In this document: piece by piece, positions 7,655-16,345 of the stretch
Layout of the letters: each line of letters opens with the position of its first letter
Position numbering within the stretch: the first letter of the stretch is position 1
NCBI GenBank assembly: GCA_003697085.1
Contig: RFFU01000078.1
Location: forward strand, 1-64,000
DNA: 64,000 bases
Reading direction: 5' to 3'
Origin: Candidatus Hydrogenedentota bacterium
GTDB lineage: Bacteria; UBA8481; J006
Made by a program: the position numbers and the translations under genes
Notes under the pieces: model-generated
Told to the model about the DNA's origin: nothing
Database searches by the model: none
Seen by the model: the letters and a program-made list of their open reading frames with translations, nothing else

Positions 7655-9097
7655 GTGTTATTCAATTCCTTTGATTTCGCAATTTTCTTACCCATAGTTT
7701 TTGCTGTCTATTGGATGTTGCGTAAAAACTTACGGCTACAAAACGCTTTTATCGTCGCCGCAAGTTATATTTTTTACGGGTGGTGGGATTGGCGTTTCCT
7801 CTCGCTTATTCTTTTGAGCACTTTAATTGACTACTGTGCCGGGCGTGCTCTTTCGCGCACTGAAAACCCAGCAACTCGAAAAAAGATTCTTTTGTGCAGC
7901 CTCGTAGGTAATCTTGGTATTCTTGGATTTTTCAAGTATTTTAATTTTTTCCTTGACACCTTTCTTTCCGCTTTCTCCTTTTTCGGTGTTAAAATTTCGG
8001 GGCATTATTTGAACATCATTCTCCCTGTGGGAATCAGTTTTTATACATTTCAGACAATGAGCTATACCATCGATGTCTTCCGGCGAAAAATGGACGCTTG
8101 CAATAATTTCCTCGCCTTCGCCGCCTATGTCAGTTTCTTTCCTCAATTGGTAGCCGGGCCGATCGAGCGCGCCACGCACTTACTCCCACAATTCGAAATT
8201 GACCGCCATTTCGACTATTCGAAATCCGTCGATGGATTGCGCCAATGTCTTTGGGGGGGGTTCAAAAAAGTCGTGATTGCCGACAACTGTGGTCATTTTG
8301 TCAACTTGATCTACTTCTCTCCTGATAGTCACAGCGGAAGCACACTATTTTTGGCAACAGTTCTTTTTTCTTTTCAAATCTATGGAGACTTTTCCGGCTA
8401 TTCCGATATCGCTATTGGAGTTTCACGTCTCTTCGGCTTTGATCTGCGGCGTAATTTCGCGTACCCTTATTTTTCCAGGGATATCGCTGAATTTTGGAGA
8501 AGATGGCACATTTCCTTGTCGACGTGGTTTCGCGATTACCTCTACATTCCTCTCGGTGGAAGTCGTTGTAACACAACAAAAAAAATCCGCAACACGTTTG
8601 CCATTTTTCTTGTGAGTGGCTTTTGGCACGGCGCCAACTGGACTTTCCTCGCTTGGGGAACGCTTCACGCCTGCTTTTTTCTTCCCCTGCTTCTGGCAAA
8701 CCGCAATCGCCGGCATCTCGGTATTGTATCGGAGAAAAACGCTCTTCCCTCTTTAAGTGAACTCCGCTCGATCATAACAACCTTCGCGCTGGTAACACTC
8801 GGGTGGGTTTTCTTTCGTTCCAATTCCTTGGCAACCGCAATGCATATTCTCAACAAAATCTTTTCGACAAGCCTTCTCTCTGTCCCAGAACTCCCGGAAG
8901 CACCGATTACTCTCTTTTCTTTGCTCGCTTTTCTGTTAATCGCCGAATGGATCGGCCGGTATTACGAACATCCGTTGATGATTCTTCAAACGATCCCGTC
9001 ACGTTTTTTTCGGTACACATCTTATTATGGGCTCGTTCTTCTAATACTACTCTTCGGCAGTTTTGATAACATGGAATTCATTTATTTTCAGTTTTGA
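7655..9097 (+). CDS. MBOAT-family O-acyltransferase (AlgI-like)
   Basis: Polytopic membrane acyltransferase expected to move an acyl (often acetyl) group across the membrane for O-acylation of a polysaccharide. The 480-residue protein has many membrane segments. It carries the family signature: RRWHISLSTWFRDYLYIPLG (conserved His near 285) and VSGFWHGANWTFLAWG (catalytic His near 325). GTG 7655 gives the typical MLFNSFDF start, with AAAGGA six bases upstream; an in-frame TTG at 7634 is less likely. The next gene encodes an SGNH-type partner, the usual AlgI/AlgJ-like pairing. Codons are much richer in A/T than the flanks, suggesting recent acquisition. Confidence 0.92.
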   Translation: MLFNSFDFAIFLPIVFAVYWMLRKNLRLQNAFIVAASYIFYGWWDWRFLSLILLSTLIDYCAGRALSRTENPATRKKILLCSLVGNLGILGFFKYFNFFLDTFLSAFSFFGVKISGHYLNIILPVGISFYTFQTMSYTIDVFRRKMDACNNFLAFAAYVSFFPQLVAGPIERATHLLPQFEIDRHFDYSKSVDGLRQCLWGGFKKVVIADNCGHFVNLIYFSPDSHSGSTLFLATVLFSFQIYGDFSGYSDIAIGVSRLFGFDLRRNFAYPYFSRDIAEFWRRWHISLSTWFRDYLYIPLGGSRCNTTKKIRNTFAIFLVSGFWHGANWTFLAWGTLHACFFLPLLLANRNRRHLGIVSEKNALPSLSELRSIITTFALVTLGWVFFRSNSLATAMHILNKIFSTSLLSVPELPEAPITLFSLLAFLLIAEWIGRYYEHPLMILQTIPSRFFRYTSYYGLVLLILLFGSFDNMEFIYFQF

Positions 9098-9101
9098 AGT
9101 T

Positions 9102-10211
9102 ATGAAATTATTTATCAATAAGATCGTTTCTTTCCTATTTCCAATCTTTCTCACGATTGTAATAACGAACTTCTTCGTTGACCCTGGAACCCGATTTTTT
9201 CGGAAACCCATCGTTGAAAACAAAATTTACAGTGCTCTCCTCCAGGGCCACAATCTTACGGGAATCGGAAACCTCGACGAATTCTCATTTCAACAAAGAC
9301 TGATTTTACAAACGGACCAATGTCCGGAAATTGTCGCCGTCGGCTCAAGTCGGTCAATGCTGATTCACAATTATTATTTTTTTCCCCATTCTTTTCGAAA
9401 CAATAGCATTCCAAATTGCCGAATCTCGGAAATGGCGAGTTTTCTCTTCGAATACATAGAAAAAGGGTGCCGCCCGGATACTGTGTTGATCGAGGTTGAC
9501 CCGTGGTCTTTCGACGCCTCCCACGAAAGAGGAGCCGTCCAAAACACAGATGTTTCGCGGGCATTGACCGCTCTCGGACATTCTCCCCCGGCTGTTCCTC
9601 GTTATCAAAAATGGCTTCGAAAGACGAAGGCGGGTGTCTCTTACGTTTTACCCTTGGTTCTTCCCTCCTATTTTCAGTCGTCCATCCGTCAGTTATACCG
9701 TCACGATACCGGCATTGTTGTCACTGATCAAATTTTCAATACCCTGCCAACCCGTTTGGCCGACGGCTCTCTAAGCTACCAAAAAGCAATTAACACATTG
9801 ACCCCTTCGGAATCCGAAAAACTCGCAATAAAAGATCTCGATCGACCTGACATGAAATCGAAAATTACGAGGTCTCACGTTTCTCACGAAACAATCTCTC
9901 TATTTGAAAATTTTCTGAAATATTTGGAAGAACGACGAATTGAAATTATCATCATCGACCCCCCTCTCCATCCTCTTATTTGGGAATATATATTACAGTC
10001 GCCGGAATGCCGAGAAGTTCTGGAATGGGACAAAATCCTAAAACAAATCGTAAAAAAACATCACATTTTATTGATCGGCTCACTTAATCCGAAATCGCTT
10101 GGAATGAAATCAACTGATTTTGCTAATGGATTTCACCTCAATCAAAAAGGGGTCACCAAGCTTCTTAAGCCGATCTCGACTTGTTCTACACCAAATTGCT
10201 CATCGAAATAA
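9102..10211 (+). CDS. Membrane-anchored SGNH/AlgJ-like protein, partner of the MBOAT acyltransferase
   Basis: Probable acyl-transfer partner of the upstream MBOAT enzyme, working on the outer face of the membrane. It has 369 residues from ATG 9102, four bases after the MBOAT stop. An N-terminal anchor (about 4-25) is followed by VAVGSSRSMLI (about 78-88), which fits the SGNH nucleophile block. Near the C-terminus, STDFANGFHLNQKG supplies the Asp-His block. The middle contains VLIEVDPWSF. Families with this layout include DltD, AlgJ/AlgX and PatB, but I cannot place it in one of them. It shares the A/T-rich composition of its neighbour. Confidence 0.72.
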   Translation: MKLFINKIVSFLFPIFLTIVITNFFVDPGTRFFRKPIVENKIYSALLQGHNLTGIGNLDEFSFQQRLILQTDQCPEIVAVGSSRSMLIHNYYFFPHSFRNNSIPNCRISEMASFLFEYIEKGCRPDTVLIEVDPWSFDASHERGAVQNTDVSRALTALGHSPPAVPRYQKWLRKTKAGVSYVLPLVLPSYFQSSIRQLYRHDTGIVVTDQIFNTLPTRLADGSLSYQKAINTLTPSESEKLAIKDLDRPDMKSKITRSHVSHETISLFENFLKYLEERRIEIIIIDPPLHPLIWEYILQSPECREVLEWDKILKQIVKKHHILLIGSLNPKSLGMKSTDFANGFHLNQKGVTKLLKPISTCSTPNCSSK

Positions 10212-10627
10212 TTACCAATGATCGATTCACAAATGGTTATTCCTCGCACTTCCGCATTATCCCACGCGGAGCGTCCTCCCGGATACCGTACCTGAAATCC
10301 TTCCTTTCCCTTTAACAACCAAAGAGAATTCCTCGGCGGCGCATCAGCGCGAACGAAGCGAGGGAATGCTTCGGAACGACCGATGAAGAAGGCGGCGCCT
10401 TCCGCCCGTGCCCCGCACTCCGCGTCCTTTCCGAAGGGCCGCGAAATTCTCCCATAAACCATTTTGAACCCAAAGCCGCCGCTGACTTCTGTGCCAACTC
10501 GAAGGACACGGCTTTGCAAAGATGCAAACGAAAGCGCGACTGTCGGCGGCTGTACGTCAGGCGGAAGGTTTCGAAGGCATACCATCAAATCCTTCTTTTC
10601 CAACGCCGGCAGTGCGAACGCGATCAA
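10142..10627 (-). CDS. Uncertain 161-codon reading frame
   Basis: An open frame with TTG start that overlaps the 3' end of the SGNH gene by 70 bp. Codon choice looks fairly coding-like in the first 110 codons (many codons ending in G or C), but no motif, signal or membrane segment is recognisable. A segment near residues 85-120 reads like translated spacer repeat. No clear ribosome binding site is present. It could be a lineage-specific gene, a decayed gene or chance. If it is not a gene, 10212-10711 is a 500-bp spacer holding only short hairpins such as CGAAGC/GCTTCG around 10357-10376. Confidence 0.22.
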   Translation of the reverse strand: MIAFALPALEKKDLMVCLRNLPPDVQPPTVALSFASLQSRVLRVGTEVSGGFGFKMVYGRISRPFGKDAECGARAEGAAFFIGRSEAFPRFVRADAPPRNSLWLLKGKEGFQVRYPGGRSAWDNAEVRGITICESIIGNYFDEQFGVEQVEIGLRSLVTPF

Positions 10628-10711
10628 CCGCGGTGTCTGAACAGGACCCGAGACTGGAATAAAAAGGCATTTTTATCCCCATCTATTTCTGAAAACCCGA
10701 TCCTGGTCAAA

Positions 10712-12223
10712 TCACAACTTCTCCCGCGCGAGCAAAATACTTTTTTCGTCTTCGTACAAGACCCGCCACTTCGGCAACCTCCTTATTTTCTGAACCACGG
10801 GCAACCGGGACGGTAAAAGAACAGCATCTGTCGGATAGTTTTCCAGAAGCCGCCGCCAGCCCTCACCAGCATAATAAAAGTCGAAGGCCATCTTCGCGGT
10901 CGCCGGAGAATAGACCGTCTCGTAACGCCCGTCGAAAGCCACTTTCCACCGCCCCCGCGTCTTCCACGTAATATATTCTCCCCAGCCGAACCACGCCGCC
11001 ACATTTCCCCCCTCCCCCCTTCCTTCGAGAACCTCCAATGCCGCTATCGGATAAACGATTCCCGCGCCGTTCCCCTTCGTCTCGATCCGCCAAGAGAGAT
11101 GCCGCGCCGTCCCGCGAAAAACTCCGACGGAAAGAAGAAGAAGAATTGTCCCCCAAACGCCTCGGAATCTTCTCTTCACCAACAAAATCCTCTCCGCCCG
11201 AAGACACACCCTGCGCGCGGTCAAGGCGATCGCGACATAAGCGCTCATCGCAAGAAACGGAAGGTGCCGTGCATGCCGAAAACCGAGAAACACGCACGCG
11301 CCTGTCACGATAAGAAAGGGAAGGTTCTTCCGAACACCGCGAATCAACCCGGCCAGGGCTCCCAGCGAGATCAGTGTCGCACTTGCAAGAATAACCCGTC
11401 CTTGAAGATCACCGCGACTCCATTTCCCCAGCGGCGCCCATTCTCCGATGAACCGCCGCTCCATTCCCACCGCGCGAATAAGATAACTCCAATAATCCAA
11501 ACCATAGGGATTGAACAGCGTGATCAGCAACACTCCGGAAACAAGTACCAACATCGGGGGGAGCCAGATTCCTTTTTCGGAAGGGGCCCGAAGAAACGCT
11601 CCGAAGGAAAACAGCCCCAGAATTCCCAAGCCGGCCAGAACCCCCCCGTGCAATCCCGCCCACAGCGGAAAAAGCAGCGGAAGGAAGATATTCGTCGCCG
11701 TGATCTTCCCTTGCTCCCACGCGACACAACATTTCAAGATCACGGCAAAGAAGAAATACGTGAAGACTTGGGCTCGAACGGGAGAATATGCCACGCCCAT
11801 CACGACGAGGAGTAAGATGCCCGCCGCCAAGACCACTGTTCGGGAGGCGTTGTTTCTTGCCGCAATACGGAAGAGAAGAATAAAGGTCGCCATTCCGACC
11901 GCCCATTTCAGGATCTGAAGCGCGCTCCATCCGAAGAGCGCCTGCAACGGGTAAAAAAGAATCCCCGTCAACCATTCGTGATAGACCCATCGGCTCCGAA
12001 CCGGGGTGTACGCCGCACCGTAATCCGTAAAGGGAAACTTTCCTGTTGTCCAAAAATGTTTTCCAAACTGAAGATAACCGAAGAGATCCGGATCCGCAGT
12101 GACCGTTCCCAGGGCTCGCACCGCCGAGACAACGGCGAACAGACCGAGACAGAAAACGAGCCAACGACCACGGCCCCGCGGCGGCGGCCCCCCGATGGCC
12201 GGCACGTTTCCTTCACGCCCCAT
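10712..12223 (-). CDS. Polytopic membrane protein, possible GT-C-type glycosyltransferase
   Basis: A 503-residue integral membrane protein with about ten hydrophobic segments between residues 20 and 380 and a soluble C-terminal part of about 110 residues. The first loop has DPDLFGYLQFGKHF and a later WVYHEWLTGILFYPL. Acidic residues in the first extracytoplasmic loop followed by such segments are typical of lipid-linked-sugar (GT-C/PMT-like) enzymes. The tail around AFDGRYETVYSP and VLLPSRLPVVQKI resembles a domain seen behind such membrane parts. No family name is certain. The start overlaps the 3' end of cbiO by 11 bp, so it may be translated with the cbi genes although unrelated in function. 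Confidence 0.7.
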   Translation of the reverse strand: MGREGNVPAIGGPPPRGRGRWLVFCLGLFAVVSAVRALGTVTADPDLFGYLQFGKHFWTTGKFPFTDYGAAYTPVRSRWVYHEWLTGILFYPLQALFGWSALQILKWAVGMATFILLFRIAARNNASRTVVLAAGILLLVVMGVAYSPVRAQVFTYFFFAVILKCCVAWEQGKITATNIFLPLLFPLWAGLHGGVLAGLGILGLFSFGAFLRAPSEKGIWLPPMLVLVSGVLLITLFNPYGLDYWSYLIRAVGMERRFIGEWAPLGKWSRGDLQGRVILASATLISLGALAGLIRGVRKNLPFLIVTGACVFLGFRHARHLPFLAMSAYVAIALTARRVCLRAERILLVKRRFRGVWGTILLLLSVGVFRGTARHLSWRIETKGNGAGIVYPIAALEVLEGRGEGGNVAAWFGWGEYITWKTRGRWKVAFDGRYETVYSPATAKMAFDFYYAGEGWRRLLENYPTDAVLLPSRLPVVQKIRRLPKWRVLYEDEKSILLAREKL

Positions 12224-13013
12224 GCGTATGAGGAATTCCTTCTTCGTGGTGGCGGCGATGATGCGGATCGTCCGGCATGATCGGATGGATATGCTCTCTT
12301 CTCAAACTGTAGGGTATCTCGAGGCCGTGCCGGGTGAGCAGCGGCCCGTTTTGCATAATCTCACTCGTGGCTCCGTCCGCTACGATCCTTCCTTCGTCGA
12401 GCAGGACTGTTCGCGGACAGAGTTCAAGGACGAGTTCAAGATCGTGTGTGGCAACGATAAGTGTTTCCTTTCGTGAACGGAGGAACTCGATGATTCTCCT
12501 TCGTGCCCGAGGATCCAATCCGCTCGACGGCTCGTCCAACAAGAGGAACCGCGGGGCCGTCACGAGTGCGCCGGCAAGAGCCACGAGCCGTTTTTCCCCT
12601 CCCGAAAGACGCGCCGGATGCCGGTGCTCCAAGGCTTCAATGCCGATCGTTCTCAGCATCTCGCGGGCCTTCCGCTGCGCCCTTTCCTCTTCGCATCGCT
12701 CAATCCGTAACCCAAACGCTACGTCGTCCAGAACCCGAGGAAAGATCACTTGATCATCCGGATCCTGGAAAAGCACGGAAAAACGGGAATCGACCGCCGT
12801 CCCCTCACGAGAACTCTCCCCGACGAAAATTCTTCCTCGGATCGGCTGGTACAGCCCCGCGAGCACCAGAAGCAAAGTGGTCTTTCCCGCTCCGTTCGGT
12901 CCAACAACCCCTACTCGACTCCCTTTCGCCACGGAGAGGGTTATTTCATGGAGCGCCCGCGTGCCGTCGGGATAGGAGTAATCGACCGCTTCGAGCAACA
13001 CCGCCGCTGTCAT
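12213..13013 (-). CDS. cbiO: Energy-coupling factor ABC transporter ATP-binding protein (CbiO-type) with His-rich tail
   Basis: ATPase that powers cobalt or nickel uptake with CbiM/CbiQ. It has 266 residues from ATG 13013, which overlaps the cbiQ stop (ATGA). Walker A is VGPNGAGKTTLL, the signature is LSGGEKRLVALAGAL, Walker B FLLLDEPSSGLD, and the switch His is in IVATHDLEL. After the core, the last 30 residues carry eight histidines (HIH, HHRRHH, HTH), a likely metal-binding tail. The ORF runs 26 codons further upstream, inside cbiQ, without family resemblance. The operon order is cbiM, cbiQ, cbiO. Confidence 0.93.
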   Translation of the reverse strand: MTAAVLLEAVDYSYPDGTRALHEITLSVAKGSRVGVVGPNGAGKTTLLLVLAGLYQPIRGRIFVGESSREGTAVDSRFSVLFQDPDDQVIFPRVLDDVAFGLRIERCEEERAQRKAREMLRTIGIEALEHRHPARLSGGEKRLVALAGALVTAPRFLLLDEPSSGLDPRARRRIIEFLRSRKETLIVATHDLELVLELCPRTVLLDEGRIVADGATSEIMQNGPLLTRHGLEIPYSLRREHIHPIMPDDPHHRRHHEEGIPHTHGA

Positions 13014-13798
13014 CCGAATCCGCCGCTGAAAAACGGATGGCTCTTCGGAAAGCAGGAAAGAAACCTCAAAATTCCAAAAAGACTCAACCAACCCGCACTA
13101 TAAACACCCTCCCGGATTCCAAACCGATGACCTTGGGGAAGAGGAATTCTCCCCTTGAACCCCCGCGCCGCCATTCCCAGATAAAGACGCCGTGACCGCT
13201 CGAGAGAACGAACCAGAAGGGACCCCAAGAGCGCGGCGGCGGGAACCGGAGGGGGACCGCGGCGGGAACGCGAACGGATTCGAAAGGCACGAAGCATCCC
13301 GGCGGCTTCTTCCTGTAACACAGCGATATAACGATGAAGGATCAGAACCTGAAGCACGAGCGGATCGGGGACGTGCAGCCGCCTCAAGGCCACGCAGAGA
13401 TCAGGGAAAGGAACCGGAGCCGCCAGCGCCACTGCCGCCAGAACAGCCAAACTTCCGCGCACCAGAAGCGAAAGCCCCGTGGCCGCTCCTACGCTTATGG
13501 AAGTTTTCCCAAAGAACCGCAAACTTTGAGAATCGAGGAAGAAGTTCGGTATCGCCACGGCAAGGAGAAAAGGAGCGGAGGTGAGAAACCATCGAGCCAT
13601 CGTTCGAAGAGGAACCTTCTCGACGATAAGAGTTCCGAGCGGAAATATCGTCCAGGGAAGGAAATCCAAAACCGCAGTTCGCGGATAGGAGGCCAGGAAG
13701 ACCAGATAAATTCCCGTCACGACCACGCGAACCTCGAGACTCGGACGCCTCCGCTCTTCTCCTCCAAGGTCCGCTGAACTCGTGACGTCTTTTCTCAC
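13010..13798 (-). CDS. cbiQ: Energy-coupling factor transporter transmembrane protein CbiQ
   Basis: T-component of the metal ECF transporter, coupling CbiO to the substrate-binding CbiM. It has 262 residues with about five membrane segments. The cytoplasmic coupling region contains AFRIRSRSRRG and the family's second Arg-rich block, LERSRRLYLGMAARGFKGR (MxARG-like). GTG 13798 is chosen because it overlaps the cbiM stop (GTGA). The longer frame to 13864 would lie inside cbiM and adds no family sequence. It is translationally coupled on both sides. Confidence 0.88.
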   Translation of the reverse strand: MRKDVTSSADLGGEERRRPSLEVRVVVTGIYLVFLASYPRTAVLDFLPWTIFPLGTLIVEKVPLRTMARWFLTSAPFLLAVAIPNFFLDSQSLRFFGKTSISVGAATGLSLLVRGSLAVLAAVALAAPVPFPDLCVALRRLHVPDPLVLQVLILHRYIAVLQEEAAGMLRAFRIRSRSRRGPPPVPAAALLGSLLVRSLERSRRLYLGMAARGFKGRIPLPQGHRFGIREGVYSAGWLSLFGILRFLSCFPKSHPFFSGGFG

Positions 13799-14865
13799 CC
13801 GCGACCATCCCGCCGCTTTCGCCGATTCCGGCGGGCGCTCAACCAAATTACACCGCCGCCCCAAACAGCGGAACCGATCAGAGTTATCACCACCCCGGCC
13901 CCTCCGGCCAGCGCACGTTCAGCACTCTCCTCCCATTCGATTCCGGAAATCCGGTAGTTTTCAAAAGGAGCGGGAACGGCCCTTCCGTTTCCTTCCGTCG
14001 TCGCATCTCGATATCCGATCCCGTTTCGAAAATATTCGAGACTCCAATTCAAACCATCGGGCGCCTGCGACGCAAAGGCGGAAACCACGAGCGCTGTCAC
14101 CAGCGCCGCCGTGCCAAAAAATGTCCACACCGTCCTTCTTCCCCCGCAAGAGCCTTCCACCAATTTAAGCGCGGGAACGATCGACTCCCTCCCTAGAAAA
14201 CGCAAAATCAACACCGTGATCCCTCCCTCGAAAAGCCCGATCGGAATGTGAACAAGGAGCATCAGAAAGAAGAACTTCCCCGAAGGAAGAAGCGTCTTCC
14301 CGGAAAGCAGTATCTCGGCGACGACGAGGGCCGCTCCGAGAACGATACTGAGAAAGGCGCCGAAAAAAACCGCCACGGTCGTAAGAGACCTTCCCGGGTA
14401 CAAAAGCCCCCCCGTCTCTTTTCGAAACTCTCTTTCTTCCTCCCGAAACTCCTTCCTCCCGCTTGCATGCCCGCGGCCCGCGAAAAAGGCAACCAATGGG
14501 AAAATTCCGTAGCACGGCAAGACTCCCATATTGAAGATATTCGCCCCCAACGCCAGTAAACCTCCGTCCCCAAAAAGGAAGGCTTGGATGAGAAGAACCG
14601 AAGTGACGGCCAAAAGCGCCGCGTCCGGTCCCAAGAGAATCGCAAGAAGCATTCCCCCCACGAGATGCCCCGAAGCACCGGTTCCTGGAATGGCGACGTT
14701 GACCATTTGCGCGGCGAAGACGAAGGCCGCAAGGATTCCCATACGGGGCACCGTTTCCGCATCCGCGGCGGCTACGCGGCGAGAAGCGTAGCCGACGGCC
14801 AGAGCGGAGATACCCAACATCCCTCCGCCGACACGAGCCGAAAGTAACGCGTCGCTGATATGCAT
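13795..14865 (-). CDS. cbiM: Cobalt/nickel transporter substrate component, CbiM fused to PDGLE (CbiN-like) domain
   Basis: S-component that binds Co2+ or Ni2+ through its N-terminus. The protein has 356 residues and starts MHISDALLS, where Met1, His2 and the following residues form the metal site. This fixes the start at ATG 14865, with AAGGAGG ten bases upstream. Residues 1-240 are CbiM membrane segments, including GASGHLVGGMLLAILLGP. The C-terminal 100 residues carry SAFASQAPDGLNWSLEYF, the PDGLE/CbiN-type domain, and a final membrane helix. The fusion replaces a separate cbiN. No cobalamin synthesis or urease/hydrogenase genes are nearby, so Co versus Ni is open. I found no B12 riboswitch in the leader. 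Confidence 0.92.
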   Translation of the reverse strand: MHISDALLSARVGGGMLGISALAVGYASRRVAAADAETVPRMGILAAFVFAAQMVNVAIPGTGASGHLVGGMLLAILLGPDAALLAVTSVLLIQAFLFGDGGLLALGANIFNMGVLPCYGIFPLVAFFAGRGHASGRKEFREEEREFRKETGGLLYPGRSLTTVAVFFGAFLSIVLGAALVVAEILLSGKTLLPSGKFFFLMLLVHIPIGLFEGGITVLILRFLGRESIVPALKLVEGSCGGRRTVWTFFGTAALVTALVVSAFASQAPDGLNWSLEYFRNGIGYRDATTEGNGRAVPAPFENYRISGIEWEESAERALAGGAGVVITLIGSAVWGGGVIWLSARRNRRKRRDGRG

Positions 14866-15044
14866 CTTCGCAATTCCTCCTTGAAGCATCAGCATATCGT
14901 CGCCGTTCCCTCTTGCAAGTCGGGAGTGGGTGCATGGCAACACGTAAAAGAAAGGACGGAAAAGAATGATAGGCAACGGGAAAAGAAGACTGCTTCGCCG
15001 TTTCTTTTGACACGGCACGAATATTGCTCCCCGTACCGTTGCTC

Positions 15045-15074
15045 TTGAAAATCTCGCGGAAAGACTGGTAAAGT
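15045..15074 (+). promoter_or_regulatory. Possible sigma70-type promoter for the OmpA-family gene
   Basis: TTGAAA at 15045-15050 and TAAAGT at 15069-15074, separated by 18 bp, 70 bases before the GTG start. Found by eye only. Confidence 0.35.
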
Positions 15075-15144
15075 CGCGATGATAACGAAATCGCCGCGTC
15101 GAAGACGAAAGCGTCGTCGAATCAAAAAGGAGGAAATTGATTCA

Positions 15145-16125
15145 GTGAAAAAAATTTCTTTTTCATCTCTCGGACATTTTTTCGTTCTCTTGTTCGTTTT
15201 TTCCCTTCCGGCGGCCGCGGGGGCCGCGAAAGCGACATCCCACCCTTTTCGCTCCAAGATGGCGTCCGACACGCCGGGAAAGTCCTATCCCGACGGACAC
15301 GGAGGGACCGTCTTCTTCCCGCTCGGTGACCTCTCCTTCGCCGATGAAGTCGTCGATTTCCTTCCGGGGGATCCTCCCCCTCCCTCGTATGTCGCCGCTC
15401 CTGAATTGGCCTTAGGAATTCCTGATTACGTTGAGGACACACGCTATGTCACGCTCGGGTGTCGAGGAACCCTGACGGTACGTTTCACCGACAACGTCTT
15501 GATCGATGTTCCCGGACCGGACCTGTATGTTTTCGAGATCGGGCCGGCCGTCGAACCGACCGAACTTCAAATCTCTCCGGATGGAAAACGTTGGACGAAG
15601 ATCGGAACCATCAGCGGCGGCAGAGCGGAAGTGGATCTCGAGGGAAAAGTTCGGCCGGGAGAGGTCTTCCACTACGTTCGACTCACCGACCTCGCAACGG
15701 GGTGTGACGGAGACTGGCCGGGAGCGGACATCGACGCGATTGGAGCGATCGGTTCCGCCTACCAGTTCACGTTGAGCGATTCCGTCCTTTTCGATTTCGA
15801 CAAGGCGGTACTCAAGCCCGAGGCGATGGCCGCTCTGGAAAAAGTCGCCGATCTTTTTCAAAAGGTTCACGGCGGCAGAATCATCGTTTCCGGCCACACC
15901 GACAGCGTGGGAGACGATCGTTACAACTGGGAGCTCTCCGGAAAACGCGCGAAGGAAGTAAAACGTTTTCTGAAGAGTCTCAAGCCCTTGCGCGGGGTTC
16001 CGATCGAAGCGATCGGATACGGAGAATCGAGGCCCCGCGCCTCGAACGACACCGCCGAGGGACGTGCCGCCAACCGCCGCGTCGAAATCGTCGTCGTTCC
16101 GAAAGCACAACCGAATTCGAATTGA
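15145..16125 (+). CDS. OmpA-family secreted protein with peptidoglycan-binding domain
   Basis: Envelope protein that probably anchors to peptidoglycan. It has 326 residues from GTG 15145, with GGAGG eleven bases upstream. This start yields a clean signal peptide (KKISFSSLGHFFVLLFVFS, cleavage near AAAGAAKA). Residues 35-210 form a beta-rich domain around VADFLPGD-like and CRGTLTVRFTDNVLIDV; such F5/8-like domains occur in OmpA-linked proteins. Residues 215-320 are the OmpA C-terminal domain: SVLFDFDKAVLKPEA, VSGHTDSVGDDRYN and LSGKRAKEVKRFL, with the Asp and Arg that contact diaminopimelate. There is no outer-membrane barrel, so it is periplasmic or lipid-free. It is divergent from cbiM. Confidence 0.85.
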   Translation: MKKISFSSLGHFFVLLFVFSLPAAAGAAKATSHPFRSKMASDTPGKSYPDGHGGTVFFPLGDLSFADEVVDFLPGDPPPPSYVAAPELALGIPDYVEDTRYVTLGCRGTLTVRFTDNVLIDVPGPDLYVFEIGPAVEPTELQISPDGKRWTKIGTISGGRAEVDLEGKVRPGEVFHYVRLTDLATGCDGDWPGADIDAIGAIGSAYQFTLSDSVLFDFDKAVLKPEAMAALEKVADLFQKVHGGRIIVSGHTDSVGDDRYNWELSGKRAKEVKRFLKSLKPLRGVPIEAIGYGESRPRASNDTAEGRAANRRVEIVVVPKAQPNSN

Positions 16126-16280
16126 CATACGTCATCCCCCGCGGACACATTCCTTCCCACAACGCCAATTTTTCCAAGCACGCCCTGGTCTCATTCTCTT
16201 TTCGAGCCCGAAAACGCATTATTCTCTGATAACCATTCTTGATAATCCCGTTCCCCGGTGACGGTCCTCGAGAATCCCCT

Positions 16281-16300
16281 TTGATCGGTGTCCCGATCAA
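16281..16300. other. Perfect hairpin between convergent genes
   Basis: TTGATCGG, a TGTC loop and CCGATCAA form an 8-bp stem between the ends of the OmpA-family gene and the LigD-PE-like gene. No T tract follows on either strand, so terminator function is only possible. Confidence 0.3.
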
Positions 16301-16345
16301 CAAACGACCAGAAACGTTACAGTCCTTCTTTCGAAAATGTGTTCG

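Noticed and set aside
14866-15078. Cobalamin or NiCo riboswitch in the cbiM leader
   Set aside because: No B12-box-like GCCACTG or NiCo-type core is visible by eye on the minus strand; a covariance search would be needed to exclude it.
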